A stretch of DNA of 64,000 nt from Nitrobacteraceae bacterium AZCC 2146 (GTDB lineage: Bacteria; Pseudomonadota; Alphaproteobacteria; Rhizobiales; Xanthobacteraceae): positions 4,278,001 through 4,342,000 of the forward strand of contig JBAGRP010000001.1 in assembly GCA_036924855.1 (NCBI GenBank). Direction: 5' to 3'. The notes below the pieces were generated by a model. That model did not search any database. It was not told the DNA's origin and saw only the letters and a program-made list of their open reading frames with translations. How positions within the stretch are numbered: the stretch's first letter is position 1; the number at the start of each line of letters is the position of its first letter. Shown piece by piece: positions 41,563-50,804 of this stretch. Position numbers and translations under genes: made by a program.

Positions 41563-43764
41563 ATGTCTATCGACGCCGCAGCCAAACTCACCTCGATCCA
41601 CGCCGATGAACCGGCGATGGAATCGCCGTTCTATATTCCGATGATCGGCCCCGCGGCGCGGCCGCGCCGTGCGCTGAAGCACGACGACACGTTCGTGGTG
41701 CTCGACAGCCACGGTGACATCGGCGCCTCTGCGGGCGGCCCCGATGGATTGTTCAATGCCGATACCCGCTATCTCGCACGTCTCGAGCTGGCGCTGGACG
41801 ACGTGCAGCCGCTGCTGCTCGGCTCCAATCTGCGCGACGACAATTCCGCGCTGACCGTCGACCTCACCAACCCCGATATCTACCGCAACGGCCGTCTCGT
41901 GCTGCAGAAGGACATGCTGCACATCGTGCGCACCTTCTTCCTGTGGCGCGGCACTGCCTATCAGCGCGTCGGCCTGCAGAACCACGGCGAGCATCCGGCG
42001 AGCTTCGATCTGACGCTAATCTTCGACAATGATTTCGCCGACCTGTTCGAGGTGCGCGGCGAGAGGCGGTCGCACCGCGGCGTCGCCACCAGCCGGCTGC
42101 TCAGCCCCAGCGATGTTGCGCTGGAATATACCGGCCTCGACAACACGGCACGCAGCACGATGGTGCATTTCGATCCGCGTCCCACCCGGCTGGCGGCGAA
42201 TGCTGCAACCTATCATTTCGAGCTGGCGCCGCAGCAGAGCACCTCGCTGTTCGTGGCAGCGAGCTGTAACGCAGCCGCCGGCCACAAACCGGTGCCGTTT
42301 TTCCGTGGCCTCCTCGCACATCGCCGCGAGATGCGGCAATTGACCAAGGGCGCCACGTCCATCGAAACCTCGAACGACATCTTCAACGAGGTGCTGTGCC
42401 AGGCCATGGCCGACCTCAACATGCTGATGACGGAAACGCCACAGGGACGTTATCCCTATGCCGGCATTCCCTGGTATTCGACCACATTCGGCCGCGACGG
42501 CCTGATCACCGCGCTGCAGATGTTGTGGATCGATCCGAGCGTCGCCCGCGGCGTGCTGAAGCGGCTCGCTGCGTTTCAAGCCAAGAGCGTCGATCCGCTC
42601 GCGGACGCAGAGCCTGGAAAGATCTTGCACGAGATGCGCGGTGGCGAGATGGCGGCACTGCGCGAGGTGCCGTTCGCGCAATATTACGGCAGTGTCGATT
42701 CCACGCCGCTGTTCGTGCTGCTCGCCGGTCTCTATGTCGAACGCACCGGTGATGACGAAACTTTGCGCGAGCTATGGCCGGCGATCGAGGCGGCGCTGCG
42801 CTGGATCGACGGGCCCGGCGATCCCGACAGAGACGGCTTTGTCGAATATCAACGGGCCTCCGAGCAGGGCCTCGCCAATCAGGGCTGGAAGGATTCGTTC
42901 GACGCGATCTTCCACGCCGACGGCAAACTCGCCGAAGGCTATATCGCGCTCGCCGAGGTGCAGGGTTACGTCTATGCCGCCAAGCAGCTGGCGTCGCGCC
43001 TGGCGCGGCGCATGGGGTTGATGGACGACGCCCGGCAGCTGGAAGCCGAAGCGCAAGCGCTGTCGGAAAAATTCGAGGATGCGTTCTGGTGCGAGGAATT
43101 CGGCACCTATGCGCTGGCGCTCGATGGCGAAAAGATGCCGTGCGAGGTGAGAACGTCGAACGCCGGGCAATTGCTGTTCACCGGCATCGTCTGCGAGGAT
43201 CGAGCGCGGCTTGTCGCCGCCGACCTGATGCGGCCGCATTTTTTCACCGGCTGGGGTATCCGCACCGTGGCGCGCGGCGAGGCCCGCTATAATCCGATGT
43301 CGTACCACGACGGCTCGATCTGGCCGCACGACAACGCGCTGATCGCGCTCGGCCTCGCCCGCTACGGCCTTATGCATTCCGTCGAGGCGGTCTTCAAAGG
43401 CCTGTTCGACGCCGCCGCCTATATGGACCTGCGGCGGCTGCCGGAATTGTTCTGCGGCTTCCAGCGCGAAAAACGCCGCGGCCCGACGCTATATCCGGTC
43501 GCCTGCGCGCCGCAGGCCTGGGCCAGCGCCACGCCATTTACGCTGCTCGAAGCCGCGCTCGGCATCGAGTTCGATGCGCAACGCGGCGAAATCCGCTTCC
43601 GCAATCCGCGGCTGCCGGCGTTCCTGCATCAAGTGATCTTGCGCGACCTGCGGCTTGGCGAGTCCAGCGTCGATCTCTGTCTGCGCAAGCACGAAGACGA
43701 CGTCTCGCTGGAAGTGCTGCGCACCCGCGGCAAAATCCAGGTCTCGATCGTACTGACGCATTGA
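41563..43764 (+). CDS. amylo-alpha-1,6-glucosidase-type glycosidase
   Basis: 733 residues. The N domain (about 38-260, HDDTFVVLDSHGDIGASAGGPDGLFNADTRYL) is the GDE_N_bis type. The (alpha/alpha)6-barrel carries STTFGRDGLITALQMLW, NQGWKDSFDAIFH and the SYHDGSIWPHDNALIALG segment with likely catalytic acids. Such proteins are annotated as glycogen debranching enzymes, although specificity of the bacterial group is mostly untested. No signal peptide. It is co-directional with the ABC exporter and near a GT4 enzyme rather than glg genes, so a substrate other than glycogen is possible. Confidence 0.87.
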   Translation: MSIDAAAKLTSIHADEPAMESPFYIPMIGPAARPRRALKHDDTFVVLDSHGDIGASAGGPDGLFNADTRYLARLELALDDVQPLLLGSNLRDDNSALTVDLTNPDIYRNGRLVLQKDMLHIVRTFFLWRGTAYQRVGLQNHGEHPASFDLTLIFDNDFADLFEVRGERRSHRGVATSRLLSPSDVALEYTGLDNTARSTMVHFDPRPTRLAANAATYHFELAPQQSTSLFVAASCNAAAGHKPVPFFRGLLAHRREMRQLTKGATSIETSNDIFNEVLCQAMADLNMLMTETPQGRYPYAGIPWYSTTFGRDGLITALQMLWIDPSVARGVLKRLAAFQAKSVDPLADAEPGKILHEMRGGEMAALREVPFAQYYGSVDSTPLFVLLAGLYVERTGDDETLRELWPAIEAALRWIDGPGDPDRDGFVEYQRASEQGLANQGWKDSFDAIFHADGKLAEGYIALAEVQGYVYAAKQLASRLARRMGLMDDARQLEAEAQALSEKFEDAFWCEEFGTYALALDGEKMPCEVRTSNAGQLLFTGIVCEDRARLVAADLMRPHFFTGWGIRTVARGEARYNPMSYHDGSIWPHDNALIALGLARYGLMHSVEAVFKGLFDAAAYMDLRRLPELFCGFQREKRRGPTLYPVACAPQAWASATPFTLLEAALGIEFDAQRGEIRFRNPRLPAFLHQVILRDLRLGESSVDLCLRKHEDDVSLEVLRTRGKIQVSIVLTH

Positions 43765-43842
43765 TATTTACCGCGCCCGATCATGGCGTGAGGCTGCACG
43801 AGATGGCTCGTGCGTCGAATCGAAAGTCTTGAGGGAGGCTGC

Positions 43843-44421
43843 ATGCGCGCGACCCGTCTGACGCTGATCCTGGTACTCGCCTGCGCCGGGCTTTCGGCCG
43901 CGCCATCATGGTCCGCGGACGACACCGTTCCGCCGCAAGCCGCTCCGGCCGCGCCGCAGGAGAGCCCGGCGCCGCCAGATGCCGCGGTGAAGACCGACTC
44001 GGCACCCGCCAGTCCTGTTCCAACCCCTCCGCCAGCCGCCACGGCTGCGCCGCCGCCGTCCGTCACCGTCATCGAGGCCGTCGATGCTCACGGCATTCTC
44101 GGCCGCGACGTCCGCAGCCCCGCGAGTGAGAACATGGGCCGGATTGTCGACGTCATCGTTGATCGCGCCGGCCAGGTCCGTGCCGCAGTGATCGACTTCG
44201 GCGGCTTTCTCGGCGTCGGCAGCCGCAAGATCGTGGTCGAATGGAGCGCGCTGCATTTCTGGAACGTGGCCGACAAGAGCGCGAGCATCACGCTGGAGCT
44301 GACCCGCGAGCAGGTCCGCGCCGCGCCGGAATACAAGGACGACGCGCCGATCGTTGTGCTCGGCGCCTCCGGCGCACTGCATCCGCTGCGCTATCCGCCT
44401 TTGACGATGCAGGAGAGATAG
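43843..44421 (+). CDS. secreted PRC-barrel domain protein
   Basis: 192 residues: a Sec signal peptide (LTLILVLACAGLSAAPSWSA), a Pro/Ala-rich linker of about 50 residues, then a PRC-barrel domain from about 85 (ILGRDVRSPASENMGRIVDVIVDRAGQVRAAVIDFGGFLGVGSRKIVVEW). PRC-barrels occur in photosynthetic reaction centres and RimM but also in many small stress-related envelope proteins. ATG at 43843 lies behind GAGGGAGGCTGC. The MFS gene starts directly at its stop, with that gene's ribosome site inside this gene's last codons. Confidence 0.8.
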   Translation: MRATRLTLILVLACAGLSAAPSWSADDTVPPQAAPAAPQESPAPPDAAVKTDSAPASPVPTPPPAATAAPPPSVTVIEAVDAHGILGRDVRSPASENMGRIVDVIVDRAGQVRAAVIDFGGFLGVGSRKIVVEWSALHFWNVADKSASITLELTREQVRAAPEYKDDAPIVVLGASGALHPLRYPPLTMQER

Positions 44422-44422
44422 G

Positions 44423-45769
44423 TTGCCGATTTATGCAACCATACGCGCACCTGACCGGCCACCTCGCGAAAACGAGGCGGTGCCTGACCTTGCCTGCGCG
44501 CCCGGCATTGCGCCCGAGCACGATCCCGGCGAACCGCGGCGGGCGCCGCCATCCCGGGAAAGTTTGCGCGGACTCGACTGGTTCGTCTTCTTCCTCGCCG
44601 ATGTGCAGACCGGCTTCGGCCCGTTCGTCGCGGTCTATCTGACCACGCAGAAATGGACTCAGGTCGAGATCGGCTTTGTGCTGTCGATCGGCGGCGTCAT
44701 CGCGCTGATCGGCCAGATGCCCGGCGGCGCCATCGTCGATGCCGCGCGCTCGACACGGCTGGTCGCCGGCGCCGCGGTGCTGACGATCGGATGCTGCGCG
44801 CTGGGCTATGCGGCGTTTCCGATCTTTCCCATTGTGGTCACCGCCGCGACGCTGCATGCGATGGCGAGCTGCGTACTCGGCCCGGCGATTGCCGCGATCA
44901 GCCTCGGTCTTGTCGGCCCACTGAAAATTGGCGAGCGGCTCGGCCGCAACGCGCGCTACGCATCGCTGGGCAATGGCGTCGCCGCGGCGGTGATGGGCAC
45001 CTGCGGCTATTTTCTCTCCAGCCGCTCGGTGTTTCTCGTCACCTTCCTGCTGGCACTGCCGACGCTGTATGCGCTGTCGCGGATCCGCGCGCACGAAATC
45101 GACGCCGCGCAGGCCCACGGCGCAACGGCTGAACAGACCGAGAAACACGAAGCTATTCGTTTTCGCGATCTGGTGCGACAGCGGCCGTTGCTGACTTTTG
45201 CCGGCGCCGTGCTGCTGCTGCAACTCGCTAACGCCGCAATGCTGCCGCTGATGGCCGGCGTGGTCACCACGCGCTCGGCGGATTGGGCGCCGGTGCTGAT
45301 CGCATTCTGTATCGTGGTGCCGCAGGCCATCGTGGCGGCGACTTCGCCAACTATCGGCCGCAAGGCGCAGCAATGGGGGCGACGGCCGCTATTATTGCTC
45401 GGCTTCGCCGCGCTGACGATCCGTGGACTTTTGTTCGCGACAGTGACCGATCCCTATGTGCTGGTCGCTGTGCAGCTGTTCGACGGCGTCACCGCAGCGG
45501 TGTTCAGCGTAATGATCCCGCTGATCGTCGCCGACGTCGCTTTCGGCAGCGGCCGCTTCAGTCTCGCGCAGGGCATCGTCGGCACTGCGACGGGAATTGG
45601 TGCCGCGCTCAGCACCGTGCTGGCGGGCTTCGTCGCCGACCGCTTCGGGGCTCCCGTCGCCTTTGTCGGGCTCGCCGGCATCGCGGCGCTCGGGCTTCTT
45701 ATGATCTGGACCATCATGCCGGAGACGCGGCGCAGCAGCGATGAAATTTCGGCCCAGGCAGGGGGCTGA
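44423..45769 (+). CDS. MFS transporter, TTG start
   Basis: 448 residues: a polar 50-residue N terminus, then about 11-12 membrane segments (WFVFFLADVQTGFGPFVAVYL, IGFVLSIGGVIALIGQMPGGAIVDA and others). The start is TTG at 44423, one base after the previous stop; AGGAG lies seven bases upstream inside the preceding gene, and the first in-frame ATG is far within the coding region. GTG at 44480 is the alternative. The gene is coupled to the PRC-barrel gene. Substrate unknown; not a clear drug-efflux or sugar subfamily. Confidence 0.78.
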   Translation: MPIYATIRAPDRPPRENEAVPDLACAPGIAPEHDPGEPRRAPPSRESLRGLDWFVFFLADVQTGFGPFVAVYLTTQKWTQVEIGFVLSIGGVIALIGQMPGGAIVDAARSTRLVAGAAVLTIGCCALGYAAFPIFPIVVTAATLHAMASCVLGPAIAAISLGLVGPLKIGERLGRNARYASLGNGVAAAVMGTCGYFLSSRSVFLVTFLLALPTLYALSRIRAHEIDAAQAHGATAEQTEKHEAIRFRDLVRQRPLLTFAGAVLLLQLANAAMLPLMAGVVTTRSADWAPVLIAFCIVVPQAIVAATSPTIGRKAQQWGRRPLLLLGFAALTIRGLLFATVTDPYVLVAVQLFDGVTAAVFSVMIPLIVADVAFGSGRFSLAQGIVGTATGIGAALSTVLAGFVADRFGAPVAFVGLAGIAALGLLMIWTIMPETRRSSDEISAQAGG

Positions 45770-45817
45770 CCAGGACTTTAAAATCCAGCCTCGCCGCAAG
45801 CGCCGGCCTGCCGCCGC

Positions 45818-46915
45818 TCAGTACGATCCGAGCGCCACCGGCCGGAACACCTGCAACAACTGCTGATCGAGCTTGTCGCCCATCTGTTCCATGATCTCGA
45901 ACGCTTTGGCGTGGGTAAACGGCATCCGATAGGAGCGTCGTTCCACCAAAGCGGCGTGAATATCGACGATAGTCATCAGCCGCACGATGTCGCTGATCTG
46001 ATCGCCCTTCAGCCCGTCGGGATAACCTGACCCGTCGAGGAATTCGTGATGATGCAGCACGACGTCGAGCATCTCGCGCGGAAAGCTGCCCTGCGCCACC
46101 AGCGCTTCGAAACCGAGCCGCGGATGCCTGCGCATTTCGGTCGTTTCGTCGTCGGTCAGCTTGCCCGGCTTGTCCAGAATCGCGACTGGGGTGAAGGCCT
46201 TGCCGACATCATGGACGAGTGCCGCACGGGTCAGACGGCGCTGATCCTCGTCGCGCATGCCGAGATGCTGCGCGAAGGCGACGGCGAAGCCGGTGACGAA
46301 CAGGCAGTGGCGATAGCTGTGGTTGTGATGGCGGCCGACGGTGGCCAGCCATTCGCGCAGCGACGAGCGCTTGATCGCTTTCAGGATCGCACTTTCGGCC
46401 TGCATCACATCGTTGAAGGTCAGCGGCACGCCGGCCGGGAGCTTCTCGAAGATCTTGACCATCACCGCATGCGCCGCCTCGACGCCGCGAGTCAGCGCCT
46501 TGCCGCTGGCAGAAAAATCCTCGTCATGCGGATTCGGGAACGCCGCGCGGATCCGCTGCAGCACACCGCGCGCATCGAACGGCCGTGCGATGGTGTCGGT
46601 GGCGCCCAGCGCCCAGGCCTGCATCGAGCCGTGATGCAGCGCATCGGCCAGAACGAACAACCGCGGCACCGATTCATAGGCCTTGGCGCGCAGCTTGTTG
46701 CGGACGCGCTGCACGCTCTCCGCGGAACGCAGGTTGATATCGACGATGATCCCGGACAGCTCGCTAGCTGGCTTTTCCGGAATCTCGGACGTCGAGATGG
46801 TTTGGACCTCGCCGACCTTCTTCAGGATGTTAACGAGCTCACTGCTGTGATCGCTGCGGTCCGATGCCAGAAGCAACCGGCGGCGCGCAGGCGATTGTTT
46901 GACTGAGACGGTCAT
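45818..46915 (-). CDS. HD-GYP domain protein with receiver-like N terminus
   Basis: 365 residues. The N-terminal 125 resemble a response-regulator receiver (Asp59 in GIIVDINL) but lack the usual clustered acidic residues near the start, so phosphorylation is doubtful. From about 190 the HD-GYP domain has HDVGKAFTP (His235, Asp236), LHHHEFLDGSGYPDGLKGDQIS (288-309) and GYP at 297-299, so all signature residues for cyclic-di-GMP phosphodiesterase activity are kept. ATG at 46915 begins MTVSVKQ. It stands alone; no kinase gene is adjacent. Confidence 0.85.
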   Translation of the reverse strand: MTVSVKQSPARRRLLLASDRSDHSSELVNILKKVGEVQTISTSEIPEKPASELSGIIVDINLRSAESVQRVRNKLRAKAYESVPRLFVLADALHHGSMQAWALGATDTIARPFDARGVLQRIRAAFPNPHDEDFSASGKALTRGVEAAHAVMVKIFEKLPAGVPLTFNDVMQAESAILKAIKRSSLREWLATVGRHHNHSYRHCLFVTGFAVAFAQHLGMRDEDQRRLTRAALVHDVGKAFTPVAILDKPGKLTDDETTEMRRHPRLGFEALVAQGSFPREMLDVVLHHHEFLDGSGYPDGLKGDQISDIVRLMTIVDIHAALVERRSYRMPFTHAKAFEIMEQMGDKLDQQLLQVFRPVALGSY

Positions 46916-47117
46916 ATGCCCTCGATCTATTGCAGCGACCAAGCCGCAAGCAGGACATACATACCTCAAAACCTGGTTCCTGAACCTTAAGGTGTATTGT
47001 TAACAATTCATGATCAGGGCGACAGGAGCCGCGACCGGCAAACGCCGCTATCAGGGAGTTACCACTGCCTGAGCGAGTTGATTTAAAATGTTGGTAATTG
47101 CGGGCTCGCCCACGCCA

Positions 47118-47152
47118 CAAAAATCCGCCGGAAGCAGCGCTTCCGGCGGATT
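47118..47152 (-). terminator. Rho-independent terminator after iorB-type gene
   Basis: A perfect 14-bp stem, AATCCGCCGGAAGC / GCTTCCGGCGGATT, around a three-base loop (47122-47152). On the minus strand it is followed by TTTTTG. It lies 18 bases past the stop of the molybdenum hydroxylase gene. Confidence 0.9.
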
Positions 47153-47169
47153 GAACTCTGGCTTGAGCG

Positions 47170-49452
47170 TTACGCCTTCATCGCGCCCTTCACGGCCTCG
47201 GCCGTGATCGGCAACGAGCGGACGCGGGCGCCGACGGCATTGAAGATCGCATTGGCCAGCGCCGGTGCGATCACCGTCACGGCGGGCTCGCCGACGCCGG
47301 TGGCCTTCTCGCCATTGGCGATGACGCTGATCGCCACCTCCGGCACCTGACTCATCCGCAATGGCGTGTAGGTGTCGAAGTTGGTCTGCTCGATGCCGCC
47401 GTCCTTCAGCGTCGCCTTCTCGTACATCGCCAGCGACAATCCCCACAGCGCCGCGCCTTCGACCTGGGCGCGGATATTGTCGGGATGCACCTGAGTGCCA
47501 ACGTCGGTGGCCACCGTAAGCTTCTTCACCTTCACCTCGCCGGAGCCTGCGACTGCCACATGAGCGACGCAGGCGGTCCAGCTGGCGGTGGCACGCTCCT
47601 GCGACGACACGCAGGCGACGCCCATGCCTTCGCCCTTCGGCAAGGTCCGGGTTCCGTAGCCGGCGAGCCCCATCGCCGCGAGCAGCGTGTTGCGCAAGCG
47701 CTGCGCGCCGCCGGCATTGTCGCCCGCGCCATCCAGCATCGCGATGCGGAACTGCGCTGGGTCCTTGCCGGCCGCATGAGCAAGTTCATCGATCATGCTT
47801 TCCACCGCCCAGAAGGTCCAGCCCGGCGCCACCGAGCGCAACTGCCCGGACGGTGTGGCCTGCTGCGCCATCTCGTTAAGGATGGCGCGGACATTGTGGT
47901 TCGGCACCGAATAGAAGAAGTCTGCGCCGTTGACCGTGAAGGCATCGAGTGCCCCCTTCTTGTCCACCGAAGGCGACAGGAAGTCGGGGATGCCCCAGCG
48001 CTTGGTCGGCCAGGCGCTGACCACATCGTGGTTCAGCGCGACCAGCTTGCCATCGTTGTCGAGACCCGCCTTGATCTTCTGGAAAGTAAGCGGCCGCGAA
48101 AAATCCATGGTCATGTCATCTTCGCGGGAATAGATCACCTTGACCGGTTTGCCGATCGCCTTCGCCGCCAGCACCGCCGGCACCATCATGTCGGCGTCCA
48201 GTCGCCGGCCGAAGCCGCCGCCCAGCCACAACTGATGCATCACGACATATTTCGGATCGATGCCGAGCGCGCCGGCCGCAACGCCGCCGGTGCGGGTGGC
48301 GAACTGGTTGCCGGAATACAGATGCCAGACCTCGCCCTGCTGCTGCGCCGTGGCGTTCATCGGCTCCAGCGGCGCATGGATGTTGATGCTGGTGGTGTAC
48401 TCCGCTTCCACGACTTTCGCGGCTGAACCCAGCGCCGCGCCGGAGTCACCATTCTTGACGAAGAACAGCCCGGAGTCGTCGAGCCCCTGCAGACGCTTCG
48501 CCTCTGTCAGCAGGGATTCGCTCGACACTTTGGCATTGGGGCCATTGTCCCATGTCACCTTCAGCGCTTCGGCGGCCTTGCGAGCATTGGCATAGGTGTT
48601 GGCGACCGCCACGACCCAACCCGTTGTCGTGCCGGTCTTGTCGTCGAGCGTCACCGCCTTGATGAAGCCAGGCACCTTCTTTGCCGCGGAGTCATCGACC
48701 GACTTCACCGTCGCGCCGTAGCGCACCGGCGGCATCACGATCTTGCCGTAGACCATGCCGGGCAAAAATGTATCGATGCCGTATTTCGCGGTGCCATTGG
48801 TCTTGGAGGGAATGTCGATCTGCGGCACCGAGACGCCGATCATGGTGTATTGATCCGGTGTCTTCAGCTTGACGGCTTTCAGCTCATCGGGGGTGAAGGT
48901 CTTGGTCGCCTTGCCGCTCTTGACCACATCGGCAAACGACAGCGACTTCTTCAACTTCGGATGTGAAATTACGGAGTCGCGCACCGTCAGTTCGGACGCC
49001 GGCACGCCCAGCATGCCGGCGGCGGCTTCGATCAGCGCCAGCCGGCCGGCGGCGCCGGCACGGCTCATGGCGTCGAAATTCATCATCGTGCTCCAGCTGC
49101 CGCCGGTGATCTGCGCGCCGAGCACGGGATCATTGAACTTCGGATCGTTGGAGGCGAGCTGGACCCGCATGTCCTTCCAGTTCGAGCCGAGTTCTTCGGC
49201 GACGATTTGCGCCATGGTGGAGGCGATGTGCTGGCCCATGTCGGCCTTGCCACAGGTGACGGTGACGAGCCCGTCGGGCGCGATCGAATACCAGACGCTG
49301 GGATCGAAACTGCCGGGCGCGGCGAGCGCCTGGTCGACGCCGGGAATCGCGGCGTAGCCGAGCACAAGGCCGGTGGCGGCGGTGCCGACGAGGAACGAAC
49401 GGCGCGACAGATCGGCGGGCTCGCTGCTGGTAATTTTCACGTGCGTATTCAT
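47170..49452 (-). CDS. iorB: molybdopterin subunit of IorB-type (xanthine oxidase family) hydroxylase
   Basis: 760 residues. A twin-arginine signal (LSRRSFLVGTAATGLVLG) sends it to the periplasm. The two molybdopterin-binding domains include GKADMGQHIASTMAQIVAEELG, WLGGGFGRRLDADMMV and the active-site Glu near 722 in GVGEPAV. Relatives are isoquinoline 1-oxidoreductase beta and periplasmic aldehyde dehydrogenases. The [2Fe-2S] partner gene overlaps it by four bases (ATGA). ATG at 49452 behind GGAGGAACAC. Near a PQQ alcohol dehydrogenase, an aldehyde substrate is more likely than isoquinoline; this is inference. Confidence 0.87.
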   Translation of the reverse strand: MNTHVKITSSEPADLSRRSFLVGTAATGLVLGYAAIPGVDQALAAPGSFDPSVWYSIAPDGLVTVTCGKADMGQHIASTMAQIVAEELGSNWKDMRVQLASNDPKFNDPVLGAQITGGSWSTMMNFDAMSRAGAAGRLALIEAAAGMLGVPASELTVRDSVISHPKLKKSLSFADVVKSGKATKTFTPDELKAVKLKTPDQYTMIGVSVPQIDIPSKTNGTAKYGIDTFLPGMVYGKIVMPPVRYGATVKSVDDSAAKKVPGFIKAVTLDDKTGTTTGWVVAVANTYANARKAAEALKVTWDNGPNAKVSSESLLTEAKRLQGLDDSGLFFVKNGDSGAALGSAAKVVEAEYTTSINIHAPLEPMNATAQQQGEVWHLYSGNQFATRTGGVAAGALGIDPKYVVMHQLWLGGGFGRRLDADMMVPAVLAAKAIGKPVKVIYSREDDMTMDFSRPLTFQKIKAGLDNDGKLVALNHDVVSAWPTKRWGIPDFLSPSVDKKGALDAFTVNGADFFYSVPNHNVRAILNEMAQQATPSGQLRSVAPGWTFWAVESMIDELAHAAGKDPAQFRIAMLDGAGDNAGGAQRLRNTLLAAMGLAGYGTRTLPKGEGMGVACVSSQERATASWTACVAHVAVAGSGEVKVKKLTVATDVGTQVHPDNIRAQVEGAALWGLSLAMYEKATLKDGGIEQTNFDTYTPLRMSQVPEVAISVIANGEKATGVGEPAVTVIAPALANAIFNAVGARVRSLPITAEAVKGAMKA

Positions 49453-49937
49453 GTGTTCCTCCGATCGCTGGACGCAGCCGCGGTCCGCATTTCGGACGCC
49501 GCGCGCATCACCGCCTTCTGGATCCGTGAATAGGTCATGCAGCGGCACAGATTGCCGTCCATATGCGCAACCACTTCTTCCTTGGTCGGATTGCTGTTCT
49601 TCGACAGCAGGGATGCCGCCTGCATGATCTGGCCGGATTGGCAGTAGCCGCATTGCGGCACCTGCTCGACGATCCAGGCCTTCTGCAGCGGATGATCGCC
49701 CTTGGCGCTGAGGCCTTCGATGGTGGTGATCTTCTTGCCGGAAACTTCGCTCAGCGCAGTCTGGCAGGAGCGCACCGCCTCGCCGTTGACGTGCACGGTG
49801 CAGGCGCCGCACAGGCCGGCGCCGCAACCAAACTTGGTGCCGGTCATCTGGAGCTGTTCGCGGATCACCCAGAGCAGCGGCGTATCGCCAGCCGCATCGA
49901 CGGACATATTCCGCCCATTGATGTTGAGATTAGGCAT
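49449..49937 (-). CDS. iorA: [2Fe-2S] subunit of IorA-type hydroxylase
   Basis: 162 residues with both clusters visible: the plant-type site Cys38, Cys43, Cys46, Cys58 (FGCGAGLCGACTVHVNG) and the C-terminal helical site Cys96, Cys99, Cys131, Cys133 (CGYCQSGQ and LCRC). It passes electrons from the molybdenum subunit, whose start it overlaps. It has no signal peptide; in this family the subunit is exported together with the Tat-tagged large subunit. ATG at 49937 follows GGGGAAGAAACG; a longer frame to 50009 is rejected. Confidence 0.88.
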   Translation of the reverse strand: MPNLNINGRNMSVDAAGDTPLLWVIREQLQMTGTKFGCGAGLCGACTVHVNGEAVRSCQTALSEVSGKKITTIEGLSAKGDHPLQKAWIVEQVPQCGYCQSGQIMQAASLLSKNSNPTKEEVVAHMDGNLCRCMTYSRIQKAVMRAASEMRTAAASSDRRNT

Positions 49938-50162
49938 CGTTTCTTCCCCTGCCGGTGCATGGTGCCGCTTACGGCGGCAACTCACTTTTGGGACACTCCC
50001 GACACCCACCGGGTCGATGCCGGAACTGGTTACAGAATGAGCGCGATCTAATCTGGAGGCAATGCAAATTAGAATCGCTCGAAGAGAATTAAATTGATCG
50101 AAGTGTAGTTAGCGAGATCCGCATTGTGCGCCGCGACAAAGTCCGATGCGTTGCTGTTCTCG

Positions 50163-50804
50163 CTAACCTTTCGCCCGCAAAATGCTGATCCGCGTTTCGT
50201 CGACGAAACTCTTGATGTCCTGATTGGCGCGGCGGAACAGCTTTCGCTCCACCGCCACATGGCGGCCGCCAACCGTCTTGCTGCACTGTTCCTTGAGATA
50301 GACGCCGCCGACCGACGTTTCGTCGGTGCCGGGCTGGGCTTCGCTGCAGGTCCAGCCTTCCGCGCCGTAGCGAAATTTTGCCTGCACACCAAGCAGGAAG
50401 GCTTTCTTGCGTAGGTACAGCCGCGTCTTCGGATCGGTTTCGATCAGCAGCCCTGCGACGCGCCCGGCATTATCGATCAGCGCCGTCAGGATCGCCGGAT
50501 GACCGGCCACCATGGTGCCCTCGGGATTGCTCGCGGGATCATAGGCAAAGCGCACGGCGCGCAGCCCGGCGTCTCCAGCCGGACAATCCTTTGCGCTCTC
50601 CCAGTTCGCCAGTTTCTGCGCCGGCGCCGCCGCGCAAGCCAGACCGGCATAGTCGGTCTTGGACAGATCGTTCGCCACCATGCCGATCCTGATCTCGCGC
50701 AGATCGTTGCCGGTGAAATCCTCCGCACCGGCGGGCGTTCCGGTGACAAGCGGAGTACAGAACAAGAGGCCTGCAACGAAAATTTTTGGAAAAGAATTCA
50801 TCAT
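50163..50804 (-). CDS. secreted hypothetical protein coupled to cytochrome c gene
   Basis: 213 residues with a Sec signal peptide (KIFVAGLLFCTPLVTG, cut after AGA near 27). The mature part begins EDFTGNDLREIRIGMVANDLSK and has at least four Cys (LACAAAP, DCPAG, WTCSEA, QCSKTV), so two disulfides are possible. I do not recognise a family. ATG at 50804 overlaps the cytochrome stop (ATGA), and the cytochrome in turn follows the PQQ dehydrogenase, so a role in assembly or activity of that alcohol-oxidising system is likely. Confidence 0.65.
   Translation of the reverse strand: MMNSFPKIFVAGLLFCTPLVTGTPAGAEDFTGNDLREIRIGMVANDLSKTDYAGLACAAAPAQKLANWESAKDCPAGDAGLRAVRFAYDPASNPEGTMVAGHPAILTALIDNAGRVAGLLIETDPKTRLYLRKKAFLLGVQAKFRYGAEGWTCSEAQPGTDETSVGGVYLKEQCSKTVGGRHVAVERKLFRRANQDIKSFVDETRISILRAKG

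Noticed and set aside
49449..49827. Apparent fusion of the iorB frame extended upstream through iorA to 49827
   Set aside because: The extension is iorA read in the wrong frame. iorB has its own ATG, ribosome site and Tat signal at 49452.
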